From: DASUPK01 sp963815665
Lineage (GTDB): Bacteria > Actinomycetota > Thermoleophilia > Solirubrobacterales > 70-9
Length of the DNA: 64,000 nucleotides
Direction: 5' to 3'
NCBI GenBank assembly: GCA_963815665.1
Contig: CAWFHN010000011.1
Span: 1 to 64,000 of the forward strand
Positions 53,399 through 62,729 of the stretch are shown piece by piece. Every line of letters begins with the position of its first letter. Positions within the stretch are counted from its first letter, which is position 1. Below the pieces are notes generated by a model. It did not search any database, was not told the DNA's origin, and saw nothing but the letters and a program-made list of their open reading frames with translations. The translations under genes were made by a program, and so were the position numbers.

Positions 53399-54775
53399 AT
53401 CGGTAAGGCGTCTACCCTGGCCATTCTCGCTGCGCTCGTCCTGCTCGTGCCCGCGACGGCGGATGCGAAGTCCGCATCGTCGCGCGGAACCCTCAAGCAG
53501 CTTCGAGGCACCGCCGGCTGCGTCGGCGCTCCGGCGGCGCGCCGGGCCGGCTGCGCCACCGGGCGGGCGCTGAAGGGCCCGGGCCCGTTCATGGGCTCCC
53601 GCGCGATTGGGATCAGCCCGGACGGCCGGAACGTCTACGTGGCCTCGTCGGGCAGCAACGCGATCGCGATCTTCGATCGCAGCAAGACGACCGGCGCACT
53701 GACCCAGCCCTCCGGAAAGCGGGGCTGCATCGCGAGCGGGGGAGGGGGCGGCTGCGCCCGTGCCGTCGGGCTCGACGGTGCGAACTCCATCGCGATCAGC
53801 GCCGACGGCCGCAGTGTATACGCCACGTCACGCGACAGCAGCGCCGTGACCGCCTTCGCGCGAAACCGCAAGACCGGCGCCCTTCGCCAGCTGCCCGGGG
53901 GCTGCCTCTCCGGCCTCCCGCTGCCCGGATGCACGAGCGGCGAAGCTCTCGTGGCGCCGGACGTGGTCGTGGTCAGCTCCGACGGCCGCAATGTCTACGC
54001 GGGCGCCTTCTTCGGCAACGCCGTCGTCACCTTCAGCCGCGATCCCGCCACGGGAGCCCTGACCCAGCCGGCGGGTGCCGCCGGCTGCATCGCTGAGTCG
54101 AACGCGGCATGCACGCCCGGGATCGCGCTGGGATCCGTCGAGGGTCTCGCGATCGACAGGAGCGGGTCGACCGTTTACACGGGCAGCGCGCTGTCGAACG
54201 CCGTCGCGATCCTCACCCGCGACCCATCGACCGGCGTCCTCACTCAGGCGACCGACGGCAGCGGCTGCATCACGAACGCGCTGCTCACCGGCTGCACGAC
54301 CGGCGTGCAGCTCGGCGGCGCCAACGCGGTGGCGCTCAGCACGGACGGCAAGCAGGCGTACGTCACCTCCCTGCTCAGCAACAGCGTCACCTCGTTCAAC
54401 CGCTCGAGCGCGGGGGGCCTCACCCAGAAGCGCGGGACCACGGGATGCCTCGTCCTGCTCCGGGCGCCGGGATGCTCCTTCGGGCGGTCGCTGAGCGCGC
54501 CGGAGGGGCTGGCCGCCTCACCCGACGGCAGGAACGTCTACGTGGCCGCCTTCAACACCGGCGCCCTCGACGTCCTCACGCGCAACCGGGTCACGGGCCG
54601 GGTGCTTCAGAGACCGGGCCGGCCCGGCTGCCTGGCGGCTCGCCGGCGCCCGGGGTGCGCACCGGCTCGTGCTGTCCGCGGGATCAGCTCGATCGCGATC
54701 AGCCCGGACGGCCGCTTCGTCTATGCGACCTCTTTTGCCAGCAACGCAGTTGACGTCTTCAGGAGGAGAGGATGA
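53399..54775 (+). CDS. Secreted seven-bladed beta-propeller protein
   Basis: About 458 residues. A signal peptide (ASTLAILAALVLLVPATADA) precedes seven repeats of about 55 residues. Each carries 'SPDGRNVYVAS...NAV..F.R...TGALTQ', for example SPDGRNVYVASSGSNAIAIF and SADGRSVYATSRDSSAVTAF. Between blades are small Cys pairs that may form disulfides. The fold resembles lactonase/YncE propellers, but no active site was recognised. No ATG, GTG or TTG precedes the signal peptide; GTG 53447 would remove it, so ATC 53399 is preferred. The stop overlaps the sulfatase start (ATGA). Confidence 0.7.
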   Translation: MGKASTLAILAALVLLVPATADAKSASSRGTLKQLRGTAGCVGAPAARRAGCATGRALKGPGPFMGSRAIGISPDGRNVYVASSGSNAIAIFDRSKTTGALTQPSGKRGCIASGGGGGCARAVGLDGANSIAISADGRSVYATSRDSSAVTAFARNRKTGALRQLPGGCLSGLPLPGCTSGEALVAPDVVVVSSDGRNVYAGAFFGNAVVTFSRDPATGALTQPAGAAGCIAESNAACTPGIALGSVEGLAIDRSGSTVYTGSALSNAVAILTRDPSTGVLTQATDGSGCITNALLTGCTTGVQLGGANAVALSTDGKQAYVTSLLSNSVTSFNRSSAGGLTQKRGTTGCLVLLRAPGCSFGRSLSAPEGLAASPDGRNVYVAAFNTGALDVLTRNRVTGRVLQRPGRPGCLAARRRPGCAPARAVRGISSIAISPDGRFVYATSFASNAVDVFRRRG

Positions 54776-56382
54776 GCGAAACGAACGACCGCGATGACGG
54801 GCTGACTCGCAAGCAGCTGCTCCAGTCGGGCGCCGGCGCGGCGGCGGGGGTGCTGCTTGCGCAGAGCGGCCTGAGCAGGGCCCTCGCGGCCACGGAGGCC
54901 AAGGGCAATCCGATCGCCGGGATGAACGTGATCCTCGTCCTCACCGACCAGGAGCGGGCGATCCAGCACTTCCCGCCGAGGTGGATGCAGCGGAACCTCC
55001 CGGGAATGATGCAGCTGCGCCGCCACGGGATCAGCTTCAACCATGCCTTCACCAACGCCTGTATGTGCTCACCCGCGCGCTCGACCATGATGAGCGGCTA
55101 CTTCCCCGCCCAGCACGGCGTCAAGTACACGCTCGAGGAGGACATGCCCGCATACCAGGGCTATCCGCAGGTGGAGCTGCCCCTCCCGAGGACCCTGCCG
55201 AACCTCGCCACGGTCATGAGCGCAGCGGGGTACAACGTCGTCTACAAGGGCAAGTGGCACTGCTCAAAGCCCCCGCCGGGCAAGGACGCTTCTCCGGCCG
55301 ACCTTGCGGCCTACGGCTTCAGCCGCTGGAACCCGCCGGACGCCGGAGCCAACCAGACCATCCCCGAGGCCGGCGGCGGCTTCACGAACAATGACGGCCG
55401 CTACATGGAGTCGGTCGGCAACCCGGTGGACGGGGACGAGGGAATCCTCCAGTACCTCTCGACGGCCGCCAGCAAGCAGCAACCCTTCTTCATGGTGCTC
55501 TCGCTGGTCAATCCCCACGACGTCCTCTTCTATCCGGGGACCACGTTCGAGCAGTCCGGCTATGACAGCTCCTGGATCAAGGGAGACATCCAGATCCCGG
55601 CGACCAACGGCGAGGACCTCTCGACCAAGCCGACCGTGCAGGAGCAGTTCCTTCACATCTTCAACCTGACCGGCAAGCCGAAGAACGACAAGCAGAAGCG
55701 CGCCTACCTGAACTTCTACGGCAACCTGATGCGCTCCTCGGACTACTACCTCACCCAGGTGCTGGACACGCTCAAGCGGAACGGCCTCTACGACAACACG
55801 CTGATCGTCCGCACGGCCGATCACGGTGAGATGGGGCTCGCCCACGGCGGCCTGCGCCAGAAGAACTTCAACTTCTACGAGGAGTCGCTCCGCGTGCCGC
55901 TCGTCTACTCGAACCCGAAGCTCTTCCCGCGCCCCGTCTCCACGAACTCACTCGTCTCCCACGTGGACTTCCTGCCGACCCTGGCCAGCCTCGCGGGAGC
56001 GCCGCAGAGCTCCAAGGTGAACTGGCAGGGCGTGGACTACTCCTCGCTGATCCTCGACCCGGAGAAGGCGAAGCCGCCGCAGGACTACATCGTCTTCACC
56101 TATGACGACTACCAGTCGGGACAGGCGATGAAGCCCTATCCCAAGGCGCCGAACCACATCATCAGCATCCGCGAGCGGCGCTGGAAACTGGCCAAGTACT
56201 ACGACGTCAACCACGACAAGCCACCGCAGTGGGAGATGTACGACCTCAAGCACGATCCGCTCGAGACCACGAACCTCGCCTATCCGGGCTTCCAGCGCAA
56301 CGCGGTGCAGCAGGCCGAGTTCGAGCGCCTCAAGGCGAAGCTTGAGCAGGTCCGGAAGCGGCGCCTGCACCGCCTCGTCTGA
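54772..56382 (+). CDS. Secreted sulfatase-family hydrolase
   Basis: 536 residues. A signal-like start (LTRKQLLQSGAGAAAGVLLA) is followed by the alkaline-phosphatase-fold sulfatase. Metal site: VILVLTDQERA. The formylglycine motif is in NACMCSPARSTMMSGYFPAQ (CxPxR), YKGKWHCSKPP follows, and the second metal site is VRTADHGEMGLAHGG. The substrate (aryl, choline or sugar sulfate) is open. No formylglycine-generating enzyme is in the window. It overlaps the propeller gene by 4 nt, so the two secreted products probably act together. Confidence 0.87.
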   Translation: MSETNDRDDGLTRKQLLQSGAGAAAGVLLAQSGLSRALAATEAKGNPIAGMNVILVLTDQERAIQHFPPRWMQRNLPGMMQLRRHGISFNHAFTNACMCSPARSTMMSGYFPAQHGVKYTLEEDMPAYQGYPQVELPLPRTLPNLATVMSAAGYNVVYKGKWHCSKPPPGKDASPADLAAYGFSRWNPPDAGANQTIPEAGGGFTNNDGRYMESVGNPVDGDEGILQYLSTAASKQQPFFMVLSLVNPHDVLFYPGTTFEQSGYDSSWIKGDIQIPATNGEDLSTKPTVQEQFLHIFNLTGKPKNDKQKRAYLNFYGNLMRSSDYYLTQVLDTLKRNGLYDNTLIVRTADHGEMGLAHGGLRQKNFNFYEESLRVPLVYSNPKLFPRPVSTNSLVSHVDFLPTLASLAGAPQSSKVNWQGVDYSSLILDPEKAKPPQDYIVFTYDDYQSGQAMKPYPKAPNHIISIRERRWKLAKYYDVNHDKPPQWEMYDLKHDPLETTNLAYPGFQRNAVQQAEFERLKAKLEQVRKRRLHRLV

Positions 56383-56394
56383 GGCGCCCGCGAG

Positions 56395-58602
56395 CTACCC
56401 AGCCTCGTCGAAGGCCGGCTTTGGTCCCTCGACCAGCTCGCCGTCGATCGCCAGGTGCGGCAGCCGCCGGTCGAGCCACTCGGGCAGCTTCCAGGTGCGC
56501 CGGTCGAGAATCTGCAGCACCGCCGGAAGCAGCAGGCTCCTGACCACGAACGCATCGAGGAAGACGCCTGCCGCCAGGCTGAGCCCGAACAGCTTGAGCA
56601 CCCGGTCGTCACCCAGCGCGAAGCTGAGAAAGACGCAGACCATGATCGCCGCGGCCGCGGTGATCACCCGTCCGGTGGTGGCAACGCCGCCCACCACCGC
56701 GCCGGATGAGTCGCCGCTCCGTGCCCACTCCTCGCGGATCCGCGAGACCAGGAAGACCTCGTAGTCCATCGAGAGCCCGAAGACGATCGCGAACAGGAAC
56801 ACCGGGATGAACGCGTCGATCGGCCCGCCGGTCACGCCGAGCAACCCGCCGAACCAGCCCCATTGGAAGACGGCGACCACGACTCCCAGTGACGCCGCAA
56901 ACGAGAGCAGGTTCATCACGGCGGCCTGCACCGGGATGACCATCGAGCGGAACACCACCATCAGCAACAGCGCCGCGAGCAGCACCACCACGGCGATGAA
57001 CAGCGGCAGCTTCGAGGACAGCGCGCTGACGAAGTCCACCTGGTTGGCGGTGGGGCCGCCCACCAGCACCGTGGTCTGAGTGCTGCGCTCGACTCCCGGC
57101 AGGACGTCGTCACGCAGATGGTCGACCAGATCGGTTGTCCTCTGGTCCTGTGGCGCCGAGTCCGAGTAGGCCGAGAACACAGCGGTCGTTCCGCTCTGAT
57201 TCAGCCGGGCGGGGGAAACCGACGAGACGTCGGGCGTCGCCTTGACCGCGCTCTCGATCTGCCCGAGCACCTTGCCGTCACCGTTCTGCGGCAGCTGCGC
57301 AACGATCTGCAACGGCCCGTTGAATCCGTCGCCGAACCCTTGACCCAGCAGGTCGTACGCCTGCCGTGTGGTCGTGCTCGGCGCGTTGTTCCCGGCGTCG
57401 CTGGAGCCGACTCGCAGCGAGAGCACTGGGGTGATCAGCACCGCCATGATCGCCACGCCGGCGATCGCAGCCGGCCACGGGTGCCGCTGAACGATCTCGG
57501 CCCAGCGCGGCCAGAAGCCGCGTCGGCCGTCGGGGCGCGCCACACGGCGCTGCCTCCGGGAGAGACGACCGACCCTGTGGCCGAACCAGCCCAGGAGCGC
57601 CGGGAGGAGGGTGAGCGCCGCGACCATCGTCATCAGGACGCCCAGCGAGGCCGCGATGGCCATGCCGTTCAGGAAGCTGAGCCCGAGCGCGAACATCCCG
57701 AGCAGGGCGATGATCACGGTCACGCCGGCGAACACGACCGCACGCCCGGCGGTGTCCATCGCCGCGGCGATCGAGTCCTGCAGGCCGATGCCCTTCCGGT
57801 AGTTCTCGCGGAAGCGCGTGAGGATGAAGAGCGCGTAGTCGATTCCCACGCCCAGCCCGATCATCACGGCGAGCTCGGTCGAGACGTCCGGCAGCTTGAT
57901 CACCTGCGAGACGATCGAGATCAGCCCGACGCCCGTGCCGAGGCCGAGCAGCGCGGTGGCGATCGGCAGGCCCATGGCGACCAGCGAGCCGAAGGTGATC
58001 AGCAGGATCACCACAGCCGCGAGCAGGCCCACGGCGGTGGCGGTGCCCAGTCCCTGCTGCTCGGCCTGCTGGATCGCCTGCCCGCCGAGCTCGACCTGAA
58101 GGCTGGATGATCCGGCCGCCTGCGCCGTATCGATCACTTGCTTCGCGTCGGCCTTGCTGACGTCAAAGCCGCGTTGGTCGAAGTTGACCGACGCGAACGC
58201 GATCTGCCCGTTGCTCGAGACCTGCCGCGCCCCATCCTTCGAGTAGGGGCTGACGATGCCGGTCACGTGTGGCAGCTGCGCGACCTTGGCGAGCATCGGC
58301 TGGATCCGCGATCGGACCGACGGGTCGGTCACCTTGCCACCGGTCACCTTGAAGACGATCTGGTCCGTGTCCCCGGCCTGGGAGGGGAAGGCGCCCTTGA
58401 GCAGGTCGGTGGCGCGCTGCGACTCCGTGTTCCCGCTGGAGAAGTCGCTCGAGTACCTCGTCCCGACGGTGCTGGAGACCCCCAACACCGCAACCAGTGC
58501 CACCAGCCAGGCGACCACCACGGTCTTCCGGTGTCCGGCGGCCCAGCGAGCGACCCTCGCGAGCGGTCCTCGGTGCTCGGTCTGCATCTGGCTGGCGCTC
58601 AT
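56395..58602 (-). CDS. MMPL-family (RND-like) transporter
   Basis: 735 residues with two repeated halves, each of one membrane helix, an outer domain and five helices. Signatures are MIGLGVGIDYALFILTRFRE in the first half and FGLSMDYEVFLVSRIREEWA in the second, each with the Asp-Tyr pair used for proton coupling. Such proteins export lipids or drugs in actinobacteria. It is divergent from a MarR regulator 111 bp away, the classic drug-responsive arrangement. Confidence 0.92.
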   Translation of the reverse strand: MSASQMQTEHRGPLARVARWAAGHRKTVVVAWLVALVAVLGVSSTVGTRYSSDFSSGNTESQRATDLLKGAFPSQAGDTDQIVFKVTGGKVTDPSVRSRIQPMLAKVAQLPHVTGIVSPYSKDGARQVSSNGQIAFASVNFDQRGFDVSKADAKQVIDTAQAAGSSSLQVELGGQAIQQAEQQGLGTATAVGLLAAVVILLITFGSLVAMGLPIATALLGLGTGVGLISIVSQVIKLPDVSTELAVMIGLGVGIDYALFILTRFRENYRKGIGLQDSIAAAMDTAGRAVVFAGVTVIIALLGMFALGLSFLNGMAIAASLGVLMTMVAALTLLPALLGWFGHRVGRLSRRQRRVARPDGRRGFWPRWAEIVQRHPWPAAIAGVAIMAVLITPVLSLRVGSSDAGNNAPSTTTRQAYDLLGQGFGDGFNGPLQIVAQLPQNGDGKVLGQIESAVKATPDVSSVSPARLNQSGTTAVFSAYSDSAPQDQRTTDLVDHLRDDVLPGVERSTQTTVLVGGPTANQVDFVSALSSKLPLFIAVVVLLAALLLMVVFRSMVIPVQAAVMNLLSFAASLGVVVAVFQWGWFGGLLGVTGGPIDAFIPVFLFAIVFGLSMDYEVFLVSRIREEWARSGDSSGAVVGGVATTGRVITAAAAIMVCVFLSFALGDDRVLKLFGLSLAAGVFLDAFVVRSLLLPAVLQILDRRTWKLPEWLDRRLPHLAIDGELVEGPKPAFDEAG

Positions 58603-58640
58603 CCGGTGGCCTCCTTGGCTGGCGATATAGTGAGATTTAC

Positions 58641-58686
58641 AACTAGGTTGAAGCTATAGTTACTTGAAGAAAAGGATAGCTTGAAG
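58641..58686. promoter_or_regulatory. AT-rich operator region: AACTA-N11-TAGTT and three TTGAAG repeats
   Basis: In the 111 bp between the MMPL and MarR genes, AACTA (58641-58645) is inverted as TAGTT (58657-58661). TTGAAG recurs at 58648, 58664 and 58681, spaced 16 and 17 nt. TAGGTTGAAG and TAGCTTGAAG are longer matches. It is far more AT-rich than the surroundings and probably binds the MarR protein. Confidence 0.5.
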
Positions 58687-58713
58687 ATCAAAGTGTTATA
58701 GCAAAGAGGAGCG

Positions 58714-59223
58714 ATGGCCGCAAAGACGCGCACAAGAAAGAAGGAGACCTCCGCCGATCAGGCGAGGGAACTGCTCGTGCTGCTCTCCGGAGTCCTCATC
58801 GGGTTGAAGAAGCAGCAGCCCGCGAGCGGCCCGGAGGATCACGACGAGATGCGCGAGGCGTTCGAGAAATCGGAGCTCGGAGAGCGTCACGTCGCTCCTC
58901 TGATCTCCCTGGTGATCAGCGGCCCCGCGAGCGTCAGCGAGCTTGCTGGGCGGATCGGCCTGACTCCCGCGACCACCAGCCTCCTTGTCGGCGAGCTGAG
59001 CCGGGCCGGGTTCGTGCAGCGCCGAGAGGACGAGGCGGATCGCCGCCGCACGATCGTGAGCATCGATGAGTCGATCGAGCACGTGGTCGGTCCTTCGCTC
59101 GAAGAGACGCTCGCGCCCCTCGGCCGCGGGCTCGAGCGGATGTCAGCCGCGCAGCGGGATCACTTCATGGACGGGCTGAGGATCCTCAAAGAGGAAATGA
59201 GCGGCCTTCAGCGGCCGTCCTAA
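58714..59223 (+). CDS. MarR-family transcriptional regulator
   Basis: 169 residues. The winged helix is ISGPASVSELAGRIGLTPAT then TSLLVGELSRAGFVQRREDE and ADRRRTIVSID, the typical MarR recognition helix and wing. The N-terminal 30 residues are basic and probably flexible. ATG follows GAGGAG. It likely represses the divergent MMPL transporter and itself through the repeats in between. The 3' end overlaps the convergent membrane-protein gene by 38 nt. Confidence 0.92.
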   Translation: MAAKTRTRKKETSADQARELLVLLSGVLIGLKKQQPASGPEDHDEMREAFEKSELGERHVAPLISLVISGPASVSELAGRIGLTPATTSLLVGELSRAGFVQRREDEADRRRTIVSIDESIEHVVGPSLEETLAPLGRGLERMSAAQRDHFMDGLRILKEEMSGLQRPS

Positions 59224-59830
59224 GCGCGGGGCGGACGTCCTTCGGCAGCTCGAGCCGCAGCCGCCAGGTCGCGCCGGAGAAGTTGCGATTGGCGACAGTG
59301 GCGAATCCCTCCTCGTCCTCGCGCAGGGCCAGCAGCAGATGTGCGACACGGTCGGCGGGCGGCAGGTCGTCGCCCTCGCCGACTCGCACGCAGAAGCAGT
59401 GCACGCGGTGACCGCCTGGCCGAACGAGGATCGCGCCTTCCTGACCGACCAGCCAGGCGCCGAGGAGACCGCATTGAAGGGCCAGACCGGTCTCCGCCAG
59501 CAGCTCTCGCTCGTCATGTCCGACCAGGTCGCCGAGCAGCCCGAGCGCCCGGCGCTCAGGCCCGTCGTCCGGATCCCCGATCGGCTTGACGCCGCGCGCA
59601 CCACGCCGCGCCTGTAGGTGGAGGACGGCGATCGCATGGCCGAGGAAGATCGCCGAGACCGGAAAGGCGAGCGGCTGGATCCAGACCAGCAGCGCCGCCG
59701 GCAGGCCGAAGGTGATGACGAGCGCGACGCTCCACAGCGTCCAGATCCGTCCTTCGCGGGCGAGACTGCGCTCACCGGCTCGCCGCCGCCACGGCATCGC
59801 GGCGGCTTCGGCCAGAACACCGGCCTCCAT
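59186..59830 (-). CDS. Hypothetical two-helix membrane protein
   Basis: 214 residues. Two adjacent membrane helices (TLWSVALVITFGLPAALLVW and LAFPVSAIFLGHAIAVLHLQ) occupy residues about 30-75. A long cytoplasmic part follows with ERELLAETGLALQCGLLGAW, LVGQEGAILV and a strand-rich end (GATWRLRLELPKDVRP). No family was recognised. It is 3 nt downstream of a small conserved-looking gene on the same strand, forming a two-gene unit between marR and leuS. Confidence 0.6.
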   Translation of the reverse strand: MEAGVLAEAAAMPWRRRAGERSLAREGRIWTLWSVALVITFGLPAALLVWIQPLAFPVSAIFLGHAIAVLHLQARRGARGVKPIGDPDDGPERRALGLLGDLVGHDERELLAETGLALQCGLLGAWLVGQEGAILVRPGGHRVHCFCVRVGEGDDLPPADRVAHLLLALREDEEGFATVANRNFSGATWRLRLELPKDVRPALRTAAEGRSFPL

Positions 59831-59833
59831 CGC

Positions 59834-60058
59834 CTAACCGCCGGCGATTGGCCGGCGGAGCACGACGAGGTCCGCGTCGAGCGGAAGCTCGCGCACGACC
59901 TCGGCAGACCCATCGGCGAGGGTGGCGCTGGCGAGCATGCCGTCGTCGAGCTCACGTCGGAAGGCATCGATCGCCGCCCTCTGCGCGTCGGCGTCCTCGA
60001 CCGTCCACCTCGCCAGCTCCGTGTGCCCGGTGCGGTCCAGCCTGATCAACCTCGACAT
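59834..60058 (-). CDS. Small uncharacterised protein
   Basis: 74 residues from ATG 60058, which follows a strong AGGAGG. It reads MSRLIRLDRTGHTELARWTV, then DAQRAAIDAFRRELDDGMLA and ends LPLDADLVVLRRPIAGG. The pattern (two strands, a helix, a strand) looks like a compact alpha/beta domain. Its coupling to the next membrane-protein gene (3 nt apart) suggests a joint role. No function is known. Confidence 0.6.
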   Translation of the reverse strand: MSRLIRLDRTGHTELARWTVEDADAQRAAIDAFRRELDDGMLASATLADGSAEVVRELPLDADLVVLRRPIAGG

Positions 60059-60129
60059 CCGATTCCTCCTTCCTCTCCTCCCGTCTGAATATACGACTCG
60101 GGTGCGACCGCCGATCAGGGGGCGGTTCG

Positions 60130-60135
60130 TACACT
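60130..60135 (+). promoter_or_regulatory. -10 element (TACACT) of leuS
   Basis: TACACT ends 6 nt before the GTG at 60142, which leaves no leader for attenuation. Confidence 0.45.
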
Positions 60136-60141
60136 GGCCGC

Positions 60142-62724
60142 GTGTCGACCGAACCGCAGACACCCGAGAACACGGAGCGCTACGACCCGCAGGCGATCGA
60201 GCGCAAATGGCAGCTCGTCTGGGAGGCGGAGAGCACCTGGGTGGTCGCAAATCCCGGCGTCCCGGAGTTCGATGAGTCGAAGCCGAAGAGCTACGTCCTA
60301 GAGATGCTGCCCTATCCGTCGGGCGAGCCGCACGTGGGCCATCTGAAGACCTATTCGGTGGGGGACGCGATCGCGCACTTCCGGCGCCGCCGCGGCTACA
60401 GCGTCCTGCACCCGATGGGCTATGACGCGTTCGGCCTACCTGCGGAGAACAACGCGATCCAGACCGGCGAGCACCCGCGCGAGGCGACGGAGAAGTCGAT
60501 CGTCTCCTTCCGCGAGCAGTTCAAGCGATGGGGCATCTCGATCGACTGGACCCGCGAGCTCGGCACCCATCAGCCGAGCTACTACCGCTGGACGCAGTGG
60601 ATCTTCCTGAAGCTCTACGAGCGCGGGCTCGCCCACCGTCACGAGGCCCCCGTCCACTGGTGTCCAAAGGATCAGACCGTGCTCGCGAACGAGCAGGTGA
60701 TCGACGGCCACTGTGAGCGCTGCGGGACGCTCGTGGAGCTGCGCCAGCTCGAGCAGTGGTTCTTCCGGATCACCGAGTACGCCCAGCAGCTGCTCGACGA
60801 TTTCGACCTGCTCGAGTCCTGGCCGGAGAACGTGATCACCATGCAGCGCAACTGGATCGGGCGCTCGGACGGGGCGGAGGTGATCTTCCGCTGCGACGAG
60901 CTCGATCTCGACTTCCCGGTCTTCACGACGCGGCCCGACACGCTCTTCGGGGCCACCTTCTTCGTGCTGGCGCCCGAGCATCCACTGGTCGAGCGACTGG
61001 CCGCCGGCACCGAGCACGAGGGGGCCGTCCGCGGGTACGTCAACGAGTCGGCCCGCGCCTCGGCGGAGGACCGTGCGGACGAGGAGCGGCAGAAGACGGG
61101 CGTGCCCCTGGGCCGCGAGGTGGTCAACACCGTGAACGGCGAGAGCATCCCGATGTTCGTCGCCGACTACGTCCTGATGGAGTACGGGACCGGCGCGATC
61201 ATGGCCGTCCCGGCCCACGACGAGCGCGACTACGAGTTCGCGAAGGCGTACCACCTCCCGATCCGGCGCGTGATCGAGGGCACCGACCCGGAGCAATCGC
61301 GCGACGGCGATGGCCTGCCCTACGGCGGCGACGGCGAGATGGTCAACTCGGACCGCTTCGACGGCAAGCACAACCGCGAGGCGTACGACGAGATCGTCGA
61401 CTGGCTGGCCTCCGAGGACCGGGGGAAGTCCGCCGTCAACTACCGGCTGCGCGACTGGCTGGTCTCGCGACAGCGCTACTGGGGGGCGCCGATCCCCATC
61501 GTCTACTGCGACGAGTGCGGCATGGTTCCGGTCCCGGAGGACCAGCTGCCGGTGCTCCTCCCGGACATCGAGGAGTACGCGCCCAAGGGCAAGAGCCCGC
61601 TGGCCGCCGCCGAGGACTGGGTCAAGACCGAGTGCCCGTCCTGCGGAGGAGAGGCCCGCCGCGAGACGGACACGATGGACACCTTCGTCGACTCCTCCTG
61701 GTACTTCCTGCGCTACCTGGATCCCCGCAACGACGAGGAGTGCTGGGCCCGGGACGTGGCCGACTACTGGATGCCCGTCGACCAGTACATCGGCGGAGTG
61801 GAGCACGCGATCCTCCACCTGATGTACGCGCGCTTCTTCGTCAAGGCGCTGCACGACATGGACCTGCTGGACGCGCGAGAGCCCTTCGCGAATCTCTTCA
61901 CCCAGGGGATGATCACCCGCGACGGGGCGAAGATGTCCAAGTCCCGCGGCAACACGGTCAGCCCGGCCGAGTACGTCGAGCGCTTCGGCGCGGACGCCCT
62001 GCGGACCTACATCTGCTTCATGGGCCCGCCGATCAAGGGGGGCGATTGGTCCGACGAGGGCGTGGAGGGCATCTTCCGGTTCCTGGCCCGCCTCTGGCGC
62101 CTGGGCCGGGAAGTCGCGGACAGAACCGAGGCGTCGAAGGTGGTTGGCGCGCCCGCAGCCGAAGGCGAGGACGCGCCTATTGATGCCGAAGCCGAGGAGG
62201 CGCCTTCTGATGCCGAAGGCGAAGCGCGCAAGCTCCTCGCCAAGGCCCACTGGGCGATCGACAAGGCGACCCGCGACATCGAGCCGCGCTTCCAGTTCAA
62301 CACGGCGATCGCGGCCGTCATGGAGCTCGTCAATGAGATCTACCGCCTCAAGGACGGCCTCTACGCGGACCCCGTCGGCGCGGCATCGGTCCGCTTCGCG
62401 ACCGCGACCGCGGTGTCCGTGCTCTTTCCGTTCGCGCCCCACCTCTGCTCCGAGGTCTACGAGTGGCTGGTGGGCGAGCGCGTCTGGGAGCAGCCGTGGC
62501 CGGAGGCCGATCCGGCCCTGCTCGAGCGCGACACCTACATGCTGGTCGTCCAGGTGAACGGCAAGCTTCGGGATCGGGTCGAGGTGGCTGCGGACACCTC
62601 CGAGGACGAGTTGCTCGAGCTCGCCAGGTCCAGCGAGAACGTCCAGCGGCACCTCGACGGGAAGGCGATCGCCAAGGAGATCGTCGTCCCGGGGCGGCTG
62701 GTCAATTTGGTCGTAAAAGGCTGA
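60142..62724 (+). CDS. leuS: Leucine-tRNA ligase
   Basis: 860 residues. Class I synthetase for leucine. HIGH motif in LPYPSGEPHVGHLKTYSVGD, editing domain with TTRPDTLFGATFFVLAPEHP, KMSKS in GAKMSKSRGNTVSPAEY, and the C-terminal tRNA-binding domain ending in VQVNGKLRDRVEVAAD. Between the KMSKS region and the anticodon domain there is an acidic insert (about residues 672-695) encoded by a 27-nt imperfect tandem repeat (APIDAEAEE/APSDAEGEA). It starts at GTG 60142. Confidence 0.97.
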   Translation: MSTEPQTPENTERYDPQAIERKWQLVWEAESTWVVANPGVPEFDESKPKSYVLEMLPYPSGEPHVGHLKTYSVGDAIAHFRRRRGYSVLHPMGYDAFGLPAENNAIQTGEHPREATEKSIVSFREQFKRWGISIDWTRELGTHQPSYYRWTQWIFLKLYERGLAHRHEAPVHWCPKDQTVLANEQVIDGHCERCGTLVELRQLEQWFFRITEYAQQLLDDFDLLESWPENVITMQRNWIGRSDGAEVIFRCDELDLDFPVFTTRPDTLFGATFFVLAPEHPLVERLAAGTEHEGAVRGYVNESARASAEDRADEERQKTGVPLGREVVNTVNGESIPMFVADYVLMEYGTGAIMAVPAHDERDYEFAKAYHLPIRRVIEGTDPEQSRDGDGLPYGGDGEMVNSDRFDGKHNREAYDEIVDWLASEDRGKSAVNYRLRDWLVSRQRYWGAPIPIVYCDECGMVPVPEDQLPVLLPDIEEYAPKGKSPLAAAEDWVKTECPSCGGEARRETDTMDTFVDSSWYFLRYLDPRNDEECWARDVADYWMPVDQYIGGVEHAILHLMYARFFVKALHDMDLLDAREPFANLFTQGMITRDGAKMSKSRGNTVSPAEYVERFGADALRTYICFMGPPIKGGDWSDEGVEGIFRFLARLWRLGREVADRTEASKVVGAPAAEGEDAPIDAEAEEAPSDAEGEARKLLAKAHWAIDKATRDIEPRFQFNTAIAAVMELVNEIYRLKDGLYADPVGAASVRFATATAVSVLFPFAPHLCSEVYEWLVGERVWEQPWPEADPALLERDTYMLVVQVNGKLRDRVEVAADTSEDELLELARSSENVQRHLDGKAIAKEIVVPGRLVNLVVKG
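62173..62226 (+). repeat. 27-nt imperfect tandem repeat inside leuS
   Basis: GCGCCT-NN-TGATGCCGAAG begins at 62173 and again at 62200. Each unit encodes nine residues of an acidic insert. Confidence 0.6.
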
Positions 62725-62729
62725 TCTGC

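Noticed and set aside
60436..62652. A 738-codon open frame antisense to leuS
   Set aside because: LeuRS motifs are complete on the plus strand; long antisense frames are expected at this GC content because G/C third positions avoid stops.
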